A stretch of DNA of 64,000 nt from Syngnathus acus (GCF_901709675.1 NC_051106.1:1870001-1934000); one strand, 5' to 3'; shown: positions 33,572-52,735, counted from the stretch's first letter. The notes: generated by a model not told the origin, from the sequence alone. Numbers and translations are program-made.

Positions 33572-33897
33572 TTACACACAAATACTACTGTTCCTAAACA
33601 ACCATAGAAATTGCTAATGAATTAAAAAATGTTATAAACATAACAGAAAATCTATGTATATATAAAGTGAATATTTAAAAAAAATGTTTAGGAAATATTG
33701 AGCACTACTCTTGTCGCGCAATTCCAGAATTTATTTTCTTTGAGCATTTTAGGTATCAGGCCCCACAAGCGACGTGCATTTCTGCATCCGCGTCATCCAC
33801 CGCCCTGACGTCACTCCCTCAGGGTCCGTGTCACAGACCCAGACCATGCTCGGCCGTCTATCTCGCACCCGAGGCCTCGCTTCGAACCAGCCCCTGA
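30169..33897 (+). CDS. kif3c: Kinesin-2 family motor KIF3C
   Basis: Nine exons: 30169-30643, 31100-31926, 32032-32133, 32214-32336, 32562-32680, 32791-32907, 33055-33169, 33244-33422 and 33753-33897. The frame is consistent, 733 codons plus stop (human about 793). It is a plus-end-directed kinesin-2 subunit for axonal transport. The motor has P-loop GQTGTGKT at residues 98-105, then SSRSHAIF and DLAGSERQ, and the neck begins [13 protein letters not shown]. The tail has [13 protein letters not shown] and LDVSPP, ending in a KSRSW-[YC]-Q segment specific to KIF3C. Two family traits are absent. Loop 11 reads directly from [18 protein letters not shown] with no Gly-rich insert. The first part of the stalk between the charged neck and KYKAMESKLL is about 45-50 residues shorter. 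The intron 30644-31099 shows nothing else. Confidence 0.93.
33540..33567. repeat. (AC)n microsatellite in kif3c last intron
   Basis: Fourteen AC dinucleotides preceded by ATATAT. A simple repeat. Confidence 0.9.
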
Positions 33898-34380
33898 GTA
33901 GGATCTGGCACCGCATATTTACGACGCCAGTCAGCATGAGGATCTACTTAGTAGATTCTACTACATTGATGCTACTTCCTAACAAAGTGGATGTCAGCAA
34001 AAAGCACAGCCAAAGCTTCCATGTTTTTAGCCTTTCATTTGCATATTTTGGAGTCCTGTATTGGTGATATTGACATGTATTGCTTGCTACGGTGAGGCAA
34101 ATATGGTTTGTATGAGAAATGCTTGCGCTGGCTATTTAGCTGCCTTATTTTTATACATGAGCAACATTGTCACAAGTAAATTTACTGTATTGTACTTAAA
34201 TGTGAAAATAAAAATGTTGATGCAAAAAACAGCACTTTTAAAAACATTTGCCTAAAATTACCAAAAATAAATCAATGTTGTAAAATGAATAACATTAAAA
34301 GAATGATAAATGCATAGCCGTACTTTTAATTTAAAAATCAGTTGATTTGCAAACAGCAGCAGACGACTAGAGTGACACAA
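33898..34380 (+). terminator. kif3c 3' UTR and intergenic sequence
   Basis: AT-rich. AATAAA at 34207-34212 is the likely kif3c polyadenylation signal. No gene is seen before the asxl2 promoter. Confidence 0.45.
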
Positions 34381-34384
34381 GTAC

Positions 34385-34541
34385 AGTAGCGTGACGTCAC
34401 TCGGAGGCGATCACGTGATCCCCCCACCTTTTTTTACAGTAAAATCCAATATGGTGGACATAGTGGGGCCTACGCGGCGGTGGCGGCGATATCGTCGGTT
34501 CAACTAGAAACGAGCGTTGCTTAACAACAACAACGACGACG
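34385..34541 (+). promoter_or_regulatory. asxl2 promoter with CRE, E-box and YY1-like sites
   Basis: TGACGTCA, a full CRE palindrome, is at 34392-34399. GATCACGTGATC, a palindromic E-box of USF/MITF/TFE type, is at 34409-34420. CCAATATGGTGG at about 34447 resembles a YY1 site near a start of transcription. The asxl2 ATG is at 34542. These are sequence matches, and binding is inferred. Confidence 0.55.
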
Positions 34542-40933
<6,392 letters not shown>

Positions 40934-43680
40934 CGCTCGGATCGGGGCGCTTGCCGTGAGGTTTACACTGGACGAGGGGTTAGCACACCGGAGGTTCAGG
41001 CTCAAAATCTCTATCCTGCTCCTTCCCTGGGTGGTGCTTGCTTGTTTCCCCGTGGTTGTGCGAGTTTTTGCTAGTTGCTTTGGATTCCTCCCACATTCCA
41101 AAAACCCGCCTTAGCTTCATTGAAGACTCTAAATTACAGGTGTTCAACTCCGGTCCTCGAGGGCTACTTTTTCAGGGACTCAAGCCGCTCTGCTCCACAA
41201 AATGAAAATGCTTTGACTTATGTGCACCCCTGCTTACAGTTGGCGTGGGGATGGCGCCATAGCACTATTTCGCTAATAGACCTCTCACCTCAACCTAGTT
41301 CCTCAGCACCAACTTACTGCCAGATGATGCCCATGCACTATTTTTCTATTTGACAGGGCTTTTTGAGGAGAGTTTTTCCAGCGACTTGCTAAAGATACGT
41401 ACGTTCCCCTGAATTGACAAATGGCGACTTGCAAGCCGACTTTTGGGTGGAGCTTCAGGATGAAGCGAAAATGCACTACAAGCGTAACAGGGTAACCTCA
41501 TTTGTTCTTCCCCAAACTTTTGAATCCTCAACTTTAACGTTTTAAGTACACCCTGAACTTTCACCCTGAAGTCGAATATGTGAGTAAGACTGGCTGGTAA
41601 AGCAATCCATTGCGCATGTCGCCAGAGTCAGCCGGGAAAGGTTCCAGCTCCTTTCGAAAACGGATGACGGAATAGTCATCGTCCTAAACCGTTTTTAAAA
41701 TATCCATTCTTAATCTAATCGGTAGTCAGGTCGGATCCAATCTGACAATGTTTGCACTTAGCGTTAGCGTGATATATATTTTTAAAATAGAGATTTATGA
41801 AAACCATTTTTTAAGCGGGTAAATTGAGGGGCGGGGACGATTATTTTTTATAGAACCTCAAGACTGTTTTAGCGTTTTCAACACTTTTTATTTTACTATC
41901 GGGCCTATGTCAGTTTAAAGGCAAAAAAGGGCGTTGACGATAATCACGGTGTATAAAATACCTCCTTGTTGGTGTTTGTCCTGCGCATACACCGAGGAAA
42001 AGTGCAACTGTTTTGTATTGACACGGGAGACTCGCCAAGATTCATATATAGATTTTTAAAAGCATTTTTTTTCTATTCATTTTATTCAAATAAATTATGA
42101 CTGCACAAACAAATCCCAATTAAAAAGTAGCACGAGCATTTCGCAATTAAAACTCACTGAGGGCTCATTTATATAGAAAGACCGTCCGATTCCCTCCTTT
42201 TTTTCTGTAAATATTTAAGGCCATGGCCTGGATGTAAATGTTTTCTTTCAAATCAGCAGCCGTTGTGTTTAATTTGGCACTGCGCGATTTATTTGTGGTG
42301 CGATTATGGAAACACGCGCGATAAAGCACTTGGCTTTGAAACACGCACGCAACATTTCCTGCAGGTGCAATAGCAAAAACGCCAAAGTCACCTTAAAAAG
42401 AAACTAATTATATCCAAGTTTGAAATGTCTTGTAAAACAAAGTAATATATTTTAAATAATATATTTTAATATAAAAATATATTTGCGTTTGAAAATCAAC
42501 AGGGTATGTACTTTTTTTTTTTCTCCCTCCATTTTTGGGTCTTTTTTTGTGGGGACCTGACAGGCCACCATAGCTTTTTGAGGTCTTAAGCACCCAGATA
42601 TATACGTGACATGTGTTTTATGTGTTTTAGATATGTCTACATTTGTGTGGATAGGCGAGAATTTTTCATGTATCCGTTAAAATCGGGAGCTCTAAGTACG
42701 AGAGGCACGTTTAGTCATTTCATGTTGTTGGATTCATGACAAGCCCTCCTGAAATATTGAAAAATAATCGGAAAACAAATTATGTGACCGTACTGCATTT
42801 GTTTTTGGGGGATTTGGAATTTCGAGGTACAAAAATCTTAATAAATTTAACCCCCAAATACAAAATAATAATAATAAAGAATTCCCTTGATAGGAAAAAG
42901 GTCAATGTCTACCATTGTAAGACTCAAATGTCATTTTGTTGTCCGTTCTAATCAGGTGAATGTAATGTTATCAGCCCGATTGTGTAAAAAAACAAGTGTA
43001 TTTTATCAAAAGCTTTAGACTATTATGAATAAAATATATATATATGTAAATGTTCATTGTTTTTTTGGCCTCCCCAACAGATGAAACATTTGGTGAAGTA
43101 ATTATTAATGCAATAGAATGCCAATGTGTTAGTTGTAATTCAATTAGCGATAAAAGGAAGGAGTTCATTTGATGAAAATAATTTTACATTAAAAAAAGGT
43201 ATTGTGACAATTACATTACTGATAGATACAATTTTAAAATGAGCATGAATTCATCATGAAATTTGTAACATTTTAAATAATGAAATTAAAGGAGTGTGAA
43301 GAAAAAAGCAACTTAATTCTTCATACTAAGTCAATTACTTTTAAAACTGTTTACTCCAAGAAACCGCTAGGTGGCACCAAAGCAAGAATGCCTTTGCTTT
43401 CACCTGAGCACAACCATTAGGTGAGTTTTACAGCCGATACAAAAAAAGATCAGTTGCGCAGTCTGAGCTGAGAATATGTAGTGATTTGCTCTATTTTGCG
43501 ATCAAATTACATGTTGGAATAACTTAATTGTGAAATAAACATTGTTTAAATAAAAATAGTATAATATGTATATATATAGTACATTATTAAATCACAGAAA
43601 GGTGAAATGTTCTGTTTCAATAACAGACAATGAAAAGAGAAATTATTTCATGATACATGTGATTATGTATTTCTTGATTT
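40934..43680 (+). other. asxl2 3' UTR and intergenic sequence
   Basis: No coding segment. AATAAA at about 42089-42094 is a possible polyadenylation signal. A fragment GTGTTCAACTCCGGTCCTCG near 41140 resembles the end of a widespread fish repeat. A poly(T) tract lies near 42510, and AT-rich low-complexity sequence continues to the dtnb promoter. Confidence 0.45.
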
Positions 43681-43689
43681 CCTATATAC

Positions 43690-44099
43690 TTGGAGCAGTG
43701 TGGCGGTGCGCCTTTAAACGGCGCGGCTGCGCGCATGCGTGCAGAGGAGCAGGTGACCGACCGCGCATGGCATCTCCGCCTCCGCCGCCTGGCTCGCTGG
43801 CTATGCCGAGCTGCACGTCCGTGTGCCAGGCCACCACCGCCGCAGTGCTCCGGGGGCTACCGGAGAGAACCGAGACGACGATGACGGACCGTCGTTCAAG
43901 ACGCTTCTTACGGTTATCACACAGATTGCTGTGAGACTGAGAAGAGTGGCACGATCTTTTCTCTCTCTCTGTCTCTCGCTCTCCTTTTTTTTGTTTTGTT
44001 CGGGGAACCTCCATCCTGGTGCTGATGCAGCGGAGGATGCTGACGGTGCTTTAACTGCGGGATTGGAGGCCAGCTTCCGCGGAAGGGACTTCGACGCAG
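43690..44099 (+). promoter_or_regulatory. dtnb promoter and probable non-coding first exon
   Basis: A CpG-rich island in AT-rich surroundings, about 1.8 kb before the first coding exon. GCGCATGCGT at 43731-43740 matches the NRF1 consensus. The GC-rich part ends at a good splice donor (GACGCAG then GTCGGTGA, junction 44099/44100). The first dtnb coding exon is preceded by an acceptor (CCATAG, 45515), so a 5' UTR exon must exist and this is the best candidate. The intron 44100-45515 shows nothing else. Confidence 0.55.
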
Positions 44100-45516
44100 G
44101 TCGGTGAATGAATCACACGTTATTCGGGATGATAGTGCTATGATGTCACGAATGGAGAAACTGGGGATCCGTGTGCGTGACATGGCCGCTACACGGGGGA
44201 TTTGTTTTGCGAGATACCGCAGAGCAGCGTCAACTGGATGCTGAAGGTGCGGTTTGTACGTGAATGCACCTTGAAGCAGCAGCAGCAACATCAGCAGCGA
44301 TGATGTCATTCGCACAGCCGTCGTTTATTATGTCATAAAACTGGGGGGCTTTTTCTATGCACTCAGTTCTTGACATGTTATGCTGCAGCATAAATCAACT
44401 CGTTATTCATCCATAAAACAAGCCTCCACTGAAATCAATTATCCCGCATAGCAAAATATACAGCCCATGCATATTTGCAATCAATATCATACATCTCAAG
44501 TTTGTAGGCGTACCATTTTGCATTTGCTCAAATGTGTCTAGTTTTTGTGCCATTGTCGTTTAGATTTTATGATTAGAGTAGATTTTTTCACTAAGACTGT
44601 TTTACAAATGTTTCATATGATTTGAGTGCAAATCAGCACTACACTTTCCACCAACATTTTATTAGTATTTTTATACTCAAATAATTAGTATTTTCATTTG
44701 GTGACTGCAATCAGTCTAGATTTTTTTTAACTAAAAAAGATGAACAAATACATGACCTATTTTATAGTTAACAGTTATTCCATAAATCCTCCATACGGCC
44801 TCTACTTACACTCTATTTGATTGATTAATATCTTTATTTGGAACATATTTAAAACATAAAAAGATGAAAAATAAAACAAATAACATTTAAATATTAACCA
44901 TCATAATAGTGCATTTTAATATACATATATAATGACTGTTTTTTTGTATGCATAATAATCACCCCTTAACTTGTATTCTAATACAGCAGCACATAAAACA
45001 TACATTTATTTTTATTATAATTTCTATGCTATTATTAGTGCATAAACTCTATTTTATTTCAATGCGGGACTTTGATTGCCATCTCTGTCTTTTTTTTCCA
45101 GGCTCATTGTTGAAAGAGTTTCCATTTGTGCAACGTTGAGCCACCGACAGGTACAACTACCTGATCTGTCAAATGCTAGCTATCACCAACCTGTTAGCTT
45201 AGCCAATGGAAAAACAAACAGCCTAGCCGTGAACTTTGGAAAGGCTAAAAATAACCCACTTACAAGACCTCCTACACTTCAGATGAGCAATAAATTGTCA
45301 GACAGGGCTCATTTGTTTATTGTGCTAGCATGTCTCATTTTTTGTATTGGCAGCGGCTGCCGGTGGTCACCACTCTTAGCTTAGCATCATCTCATCAAAA
45401 TCCTGAGTGACTCTTTTGCTACCGATTTGGTCACTATTTAAACCACAATGGTCTTTATGACATTGAATGATATTGAGTCCTATAAAGTAAATGTTCTTTC
45501 TCTACCCTGCCATAGG

Positions 45517-48500
45517 ATGATCGAGGAGGGCAGCAAGCGAGGCAAGGCCGCCGTGGAGAAGAGGCAGCTCTTCATGGAAATGAGTGAGTAGACACCAGTG
45601 GATTAGGCTTCCGTTCTTTGTACACTTGTATGAGCAGAATGAAAACTAAAATAAAACATTTTGTATTTTTTTATTTCTTGTTTTCAGGAGCTCAAAACTT
45701 TGATGTGATCCGACTGTCGACGTACAGGACAGCGTGCAAGCTACGATTCGTGCAGAAGCGGTGCAATCGTGAGTTACCCTGCCGGCCCTCAGCTAAACGC
45801 TAAAACTATTTATTACAGCCTTACTTCTTTTTTTTGGTGGCCTCAGTACACCTGGTGGACGTGTGGAACATGATCGAGGCCTTCCGAGACAACGGCCTCA
45901 ACACGCTGGAGCACCACGCCGAGATCAACGTGTCGCGGCTGGAGACCATCCTGTCCTCCATCTACTACCAGCTCAACAAGCGGCTGCCAACCACGCACCA
46001 GATCAACGTGGAGCAGTCCATCGGACTGCTGCTCAACTTCATGGTGGCCACCTATGACAGGTGCACTCGGCCTTACAAAACATCTCAACAACAAAATCAC
46101 AGATCTTGCTGGCCTGGTCTGTTCTACCCATCCTGTCCTATGTTGTCCTAGCCTGTCCTGACCTGATATCCAGTTTTGATTTATGAATTGTATTTTACAT
46201 ACATACTACATACAGCAGAACACGGAAGTTGAATGGAAATTGTGTTTGTGCAGCGAGAGCCATGGCAAGTTGACGGTGTTCTCCATGAAAGCAATGCTGG
46301 CAACCATGTGTGGAGGCAAAATTGTGGACAAGCTGCGCTGTAAGTACACAGGGGGTCTGCGAAAACATGAAAGGGTCATCCACAGAGTCGTTTGGGATAA
46401 ATTATTTGGTCAGATTACTACAAAAAGTGCAGACTGCAATCAAAAAAATAAGTTTGTACTTTCCTACTCCTTTTTGAACATCATGTAGCTTCTGTCGCTG
46501 CACACTTTGACCTTCCGGGGGGCGCTGTTGTTTCCCTGGCTCAAACTTGTCTTTCTTTTTTTCCCTGGCAGATATTTTCTCCCAGATGTCAGATTCAAGT
46601 GGCGTGATGGTGTTTGCCAAGTTTGACCAGTTCCTTCGCGAGGTGCTCAAGCTTCCCACGGCGGTGTTTGAGGGCCCCTCCTTTGGGTACACCGAGCACT
46701 CGCTCAGGACTTGCTTCCCCCAGCAGGTGGGAGGGCCACATTGCGGCCCATTCTTCACTCCAGTCCCGTTTGTCAGGATGATCCTCCCCCAAAAGAAAAA
46801 AAGGCCGTGCCTCAATAATAAATAATTAAATGTTTCTTTTTAGGATACTGAGAAACTAGATAGCCTGCACACTTCTACAACCCCATTATCCCAGTTTTTA
46901 CTTTTACTTCCATGTTTGAATAGGAAAAAAAAGTCAATTGAGTCATACTGGTCATTGGTCATTGGTATGCGTGTGTTTGTGTGTGTTTGTGTGTGTGTGT
47001 GTTTGCATCCAGAAGAAGATCACACTGAACACGTTTTTAGACGTCTTGATGGCAGACCCTCCGCCGCAATGCCTCGTTTGGCTACCGCTCATGCACAGAC
47101 TGGCTAACGTGGAAAACGGTACGTTCTGGGCCGATTTTCAGAATTTGAATTCCAAGTTCCAATTTTCACATTAGGAGGTGGACTGTAAATGTTTTCAGTC
47201 TTCCATCCGGTGGAGTGTTCGTATTGCCGCAGCGAGAGCATGATGGGTTTCCGCTATCGCTGCCAGCAGTGCCACGGATACCAGCTGTGCCAGAGCTGCT
47301 TCTGGAGAGGCCACGCCAACGGACCGCACAGCAACCAGCACCAGATGAAGGAGCACTCGTCCTGGGTAACCACTACACCAACTCTTTCGCCAAAAATTCA
47401 AAGAATGCACTTGGAAATGTTCGCGATTGTTGCTTAACCCCATCTGGAGTTTCAAACGGAATTTGCTTTGTTGCCGCGGCAACACGCCAACGCCCTCATC
47501 CTCATTGTCGCCTTGGTCCTCGCCTCTTGTAGAAGTCTCCCGCCAAGAAGCTGAGCCACGCCATCAGCAAATCACTGGGCTGCGTTCCCATCGGCGAGCC
47601 ACCGCATCCCGTCTTCCCCGAGCAGGCTGAGAGACCCCAGGAGCCCGCTCACAACGTGTAAGTCGTCAATTCTCAGCAACTTCCTACGAGCGTCATCGAA
47701 ATGTCTCGTTAAAATGTTATGTCATGTCATCTAAAAATCAGAATTGTATTTTGAAATCATCTGCGATGATTGACAGCGATTTCAAACAGAAATGACCACA
47801 AAAACTCAAGAAAGTCAAAAAGAGCTTTTTCTATTTGAGACTTTCACCTCATTACAGCGTCCTCTGCTGGTACAACATTTATTTAACCTGCAAAGGTCTC
47901 ATTGAGTTACAATAAATCTTCTCAAAGCGAACAAGATTTTTCTGCCATGCTAATCCTTTTTACTTCATCATGAACTGTGATTCCAATTGAGTCCAATTTT
48001 GCTGTTTTCCTCACAGCGTTTTGGAGAGTCCCAGCCGTTTGGACGAGGAGCACCGCCTCATCGCCCGCTACGCCGCGCGCCTGGCCGCTGAGGCGGGAAA
48101 CTCCGCGGTCAGAATTCATCACAAATGACCAGCCTGATTCTTGTATTCATTTGTAACGTGTTCTTTTGTTTCACAGCAACAATGTCCTCCTTCCGACTTA
48201 ACATTCAACTTTGACGCCAACAAGCAGCAGAGGCAACTGATTGCTGAGCTGGAGAACAAAAACAGGTGGGAAAAATGCAGACCCCTTACAAACTTGGGGA
48301 TGTCAAAATTATTTTTTTAAATATAACTGTACTTCATATGATTGAATTGAATCCTAATGGTACAACAAATGTGTCACGTCTTGTTCAGGGAGATCCTTCA
48401 AGAGATCCAGAGGCTTCGTCTGGAGCATGAGCAGGCGTCGCAGCCCACGCCGGAGAAGGCCCAGCAGAACCCCACGCTCCTGACAGAACTCAGGCTGCTC

Positions 48501-49760
48501 AGGTAACAAGCACGCTAATCTTCACGTAGCCTCTGTTAGCATGACATTATTTGCGTCCCGTCAGGCACAGGAAGGACGAGCTGGAGAGGCGCATGTCGGC
48601 CTTGCAGGAGAGCCGGCGCGAGCTGATGGTGCAGTTGGAGGGACTCATGCGCCTTCTCAAGGTTCCAATCAAATCCAAAGCACAGGACAGCATGCGTTAA
48701 CACGGTGCACTAACGCCTTTCCCCTTCCCCTTCCATCATCTTCTTATCTGTCGGGCCGACAGGACGAGGAACAGAAGCAGGCGGTGAGTGGACCTTCTCG
48801 TAATTTGCTGGCTTATACATTGAATGGATATTGCAGCCTTATTAACACATGACAACGTAAGACAAAGATAACGATTGAGTGTGATTATTAGGATTTGACT
48901 GCTATGACCTTCCAGTGTTTTCGTTTTTATTGAGCCTATTTACCAAAAGAGGTTTTTGATTTTTTTCTGTGCTCGCTCTCTTCAGTCGCAGTCGAGCGGC
49001 TCCCCGCACTCGTCGCCCAGCCACGGGGCAGGCTGCTCCATGCCCATGCCCATACGCTCCACCTCGGCCGGCTCCACCCCGACGCACACGCCCCAGGACT
49101 GCATGGCGGGCCTCGGGGGCGACGTGCTGGATGCCTTTGCTCAGGGTGAGGCCAAGACAAAAAAAGGGGGGAGCAAACAAAGCACAAAACTTGCTTTACG
49201 GCAATTTTCCTCACATGCTTTTAGCTCAGAAAATCTACGTGTTGCTAGTTTCATTAGCCCGTCAATGGCGTTTTGCTTTGTGCTTTAGCATTAAGCTAAC
49301 ACCTCCCGCACGGCCAAGTCAATGTGGTTTCAGTCAAATTTGATGTTTCCAGTTAACTTTAGCTGCGATTGACAAAAGGCATCATGAAGTGATTGTTATT
49401 TTGTCCCGTTGGTGTCAGGTGTACCTCGAAATCTGCGGAACGACCTACTCGTGGCGGCCGACTCCATCACCAACACGATGTCGTCGCTGGTGAAAGAGCT
49501 CCACTCAGGTGAAATCAGTCCAAGCAAACTAATAAAAAGCATGAAGTAAATTCTAAAAAATAAATGTTTTTTTGGGGGTGGGCGCACTATTATTCTTGAA
49601 GTGGACGACGGGGCGGATGAGGAAGAGACGAACATGAGAAACGGAGGCGAGAGAGGTAGGCCACAGACAAAACTCGAGAAATTGTTGCTTTTACTGATAG
49701 CGTGCTTCTTCCGATGTGTTTTTTTGGTCTGCAGGCACCATGCGAGTACAGAAGCAGTGA
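45517..49760 (+). CDS. dtnb: Beta-dystrobrevin (DTNB)
   Basis: Seventeen coding exons: 45517-45583, 45688-45768, 45847-46060, 46254-46339, 46572-46726, 47013-47118, 47199-47365, 47533-47657, 48017-48107, 48177-48265, 48389-48502, 48565-48661, 48763-48783, 48986-49145, 49419-49508, 49602-49655 and 49735-49760. The frame holds throughout, 580 codons plus stop. Dystrobrevins link dystrophin and syntrophins at the membrane. Residues 1-220 are the EF-hand-like domains ([28 protein letters not shown]). The ZZ zinc finger (about 238-286) has [19 protein letters not shown]. The syntrophin-binding helix [20 protein letters not shown] is followed by the dystrophin-binding coiled coil ([20 protein letters not shown]). 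The segment that in human lies between HPVFPEQ and LDEEHRL, including a first syntrophin-binding helix, has no exon here. Confidence 0.94.
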
Positions 49761-50513
49761 AGCCAGAGCTGGTGCATCGTCAAATCGGGAACAATCAACA
49801 ACGATGACACCTGCCGGGCATTCGCACGTTAACTCGACTGCATGCTGTCATCCAAACAGGAGGCAAAAAAAAAAGTTTCTTGGCACCTTGCAGGAGTAGC
49901 AGGAGGTGTCAAATTAGCCAGTGTGTTGTCCTGTAAGCTCAAACTCATTCTGTACATATTGACCACGACATGGCTCTCGTCCCACGTTGCTTTTTAGCGT
50001 TAGCATTGGATTTGTTTTTAATTTATTTTTGCATGAAGTGACACTTGTGTCTGATACTGCCGCGGCACTTTGTGGCTTTGCTACACTCGGAGGCCCATTT
50101 AGATTTTGGGTTGGTCGTGTATCGCTCTTTTTTCAACATCCACACTTGCCTGCACTGCGACAAAAAAAAAAAAACACATGCAACTTGTAAATTTTTTGAC
50201 TAAAAGAGTCATTACGAATATTAATGATTGACATTGACAAAAAATGCACTTTTCTGTTGAAAGACGGCACGCAGGCCACGTTAGCCGCTACACTGCTGCT
50301 ACTGTGCACAACACGACTCGACGTGGACCCTTCACTTGTGTTTTGAGTGTGCTGTTTGCTCCCTCAAATTACGCAATGAGGTGAGAAGTGCAATGGAGGT
50401 TCAGTCCGCTGCTCAGGAACTGCACAGCTACAAATTGGGAACGGGTGGAAAGCTCGTTAAATTCCGTCAGAAATCCATCGCTTAAGTCAAAAAGTGGATT
50501 TTTATTTCCTCAC

Positions 50514-50545
<32 letters not shown>

Positions 50546-51355
50546 TGCGTGCGTGCGTGTGTGTGTGTGTGTGCGTGCGTGTGTGTGTGTGTGTTTTACC
50601 AGGCTGAGAAGGTCACGTATGGGGGCAACTGTGTTTTTGTTGAAGCATGTTGTCTACGTGATCGCGTTTTGTGGCTTTTTCTGATGTGGCTATTTTGCTG
50701 GATTGTTGCGTGAAAAAACAAAACGCACTGGAGCACAAACTGTTAGAGTAGGGGTGGGCAAAGTACGGCTCACGGTCCACATATGGCCCGCTCCGTTCTT
50801 CAATCAGGCCTGCCGGGAACTCACATTTTTTCCTTTTTTTTTTTTCTTTTGCCCACCCCTTTTTCTTCAAGCGCCATTCACTGTGTTAACAAAAACAACA
50901 ACAAAAAACCGAAGCATCAAAACAAGCTCCTGTTTTTCTTGTCGTTCTCCTTTGTCCTGCTATTTTGTGTGACTTCATTGGTTGGTTGTCTCCTTGTCAG
51001 CCTTGTCGTTTGTGCCAAAACTAAATGCGTTAAAAAAATGTGTGTGTGAATGTGTGTGTGTCAGTGTCACCATTAATCATTCACATAATGCCTGGACATG
51101 CTTGCATTTAAATGGAAGAAGCTAGAAAAAAATGTGCAAGTGTTTATTGTACAAGCAGAGCTCATTGGAAACACAAGCGGCAAGTGTTTTTGTTTGTTGT
51201 TTTAAACAATGTGCAAAAAAGATGTTATTTATTCAAGTCTGTGTGTGAGATTATGCTACCGCTATACATTTATGTTTGGTTTTCAAACACTTTACATAGG
51301 GAAAAAAGTCCTCTAGTCTTTTGTAAATAAATCAAATGTGAGATATTAAAATAAA
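49761..51355 (+). terminator. dtnb 3' UTR with two polyadenylation signals
   Basis: Long sequence after the dtnb stop with AATAAA at 51326-51331 and 51350-51355. No coding segment. It includes a GT microsatellite and T-rich runs. Confidence 0.55.
50514..50594. repeat. (GT)n with GCGT interruptions
   Basis: About 80 bp of GT dinucleotides with interspersed GCGTGCGT, within the presumed dtnb 3' UTR. Open frames across it are only repeat products. Confidence 0.9.
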
Positions 51356-51586
51356 ATATTGTTTGGCGGTGGTGTCGTTGTTTGTCACGATTGGCAAATC
51401 TTACGAGACTGTCTAGGCCGCTGAGTTCCAACATGCTACCAAAAGCTAAGTGGACAAGAAGAGGAAACTGTTCATCATTATAGGGGTGAGTAATTATTTC
51501 AACAGCTATTTTATTTTGTCATACATTATTTTTATGCTTGTACGCAAATGTTGCTAGGCTTAACCAAATAGTTCTCCTTTTTTTTC

Positions 51587-51674
51587 ATGGTAGAAAATGC
51601 ACAGGAGTTAATCGATGTCAGGAAGCAGCCAACCCTGAGTCCGATCATTCCAATGCAGTATCACGTTCCCGCAG
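51587..51674 (+). other. Unassigned possible exon between dtnb and dnmt3a
   Basis: A T-rich tract ends in CATGGTAG. Sequence is then open in one frame to GCAG followed by GTAATC, a fair splice donor. Reading from ATG 51587 gives 29 codons before the donor (starting MVENAQELIDV and ending YHVPA). I do not recognise it. It could be a dnmt3a 5' exon, an alternative dtnb end, a lost gene remnant, or chance. Confidence 0.2.
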
Positions 51675-51934
51675 GTAATCACTAGGGGGCGACCGACATC
51701 TTTTTGTGTCATCTTTAGTGAGGTATTTTTTTAAGATTGCTGTGATGATGTCATGCCATATCGCACATTAAATAATTCTAAGGGAAAATAAATATAATTA
51801 AAACTTTTGAGAATGAAAAAAAAAAAAACCGCTACGCTAATTGTTTGAAAGTGCAACTACATTTTAATGGGGTGAAGTGACATTTAAAGCAAACGCAGTC
51901 ACAGGTGCACATGTACATCCACAGTATGTGCTGG

Positions 51935-52190
51935 TGGTGGGGCGTTAGGACCTGGCGGCGCACTAGCGAGGCAGCGCGCCGGCCCCGCTGCAGTGAGGGA
52001 GAACCAGCGAGCGAGCGAGCGAGCCGAGCATCTGGAGGAGCTGTGACCGGTCAGGGGAGGCGGTGGACGGGGAGAGAAAGAGAGAGAGGAAGGAAGGAAG
52101 GAAGGAAGGCAGGAAGGAGGCTCCGGGAGGACGAGACGAGAGGGGAGGAAGAAAAAAAGGAGGCCCTCCCTGGACACGGGGGGACGTCGG
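51935..52190 (+). promoter_or_regulatory. CpG-rich region, probable dnmt3a promoter and non-coding exon 1
   Basis: GC-rich, purine-biased sequence with GCGAGCGAGCGAGC and a GGAAGGAAGG run (52089-52112), ending at a splice donor (GACGTCGG then GTAATG, junction 52190/52191). It lies 1.1 kb before the first dnmt3a coding exon. The open frame through it is of low complexity and is not taken as protein. Confidence 0.5.
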
Positions 52191-52735
52191 GTAATGTCTT
52201 CCTTTACCTTAAGTCCGTTTACGGCCTGGAGAGGGGAGGGAATAAGGCAGGGGGCGTCGTGGCGGGCTAGCGGAAAGGGGGCACATTTAGGCGGAAGGCA
52301 GGAAGGAAGCTGGCTGGTGCGCGACGTTTGCCCTACATTAGACAGCTTAGAGTGACGAAAAAGATGGACCGCGAATGACCTCGCCAAACGCTGCAAGCAG
52401 GGCCTGGAAGAAGGCCCCCCTATCCCCCGGGTCTTATTGCAGCCAGAACCGCCCCCAATACCCTCCACCCCATTCCGTCCTTCATATTATAAATATGACT
52501 ATTACGTATAAATGTCGGTGAATTATCACCAAGATGACACCTTCCGGTACCTTCTGTCAGCATCCAAACGGACAGGGGGCAAGTGAACGCATCACCTGTG
52601 CCGTTTTTTTTAAAGCACTCAAGCGTGTACTGTACGTCCGAGTGCATAGGAAATTGTGAGGAAAACACATTTAAAGGTACAGCAATGCATGTGCTCGGCC
52701 CTAAAACGCTCCAAAATCCTTCCTTAAACAAAAGT

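Noticed and set aside
50388-50713. Cys/Val-rich open frames near 50,500
   Set aside because: Translation of a GT/GCGT microsatellite in the dtnb 3' UTR.
51899-52468. Overlapping open frames of 100-190 codons on both strands
   Set aside because: Products of the GC- and purine-biased CpG region upstream of dnmt3a. No conserved domain, better explained as 5' UTR/promoter.
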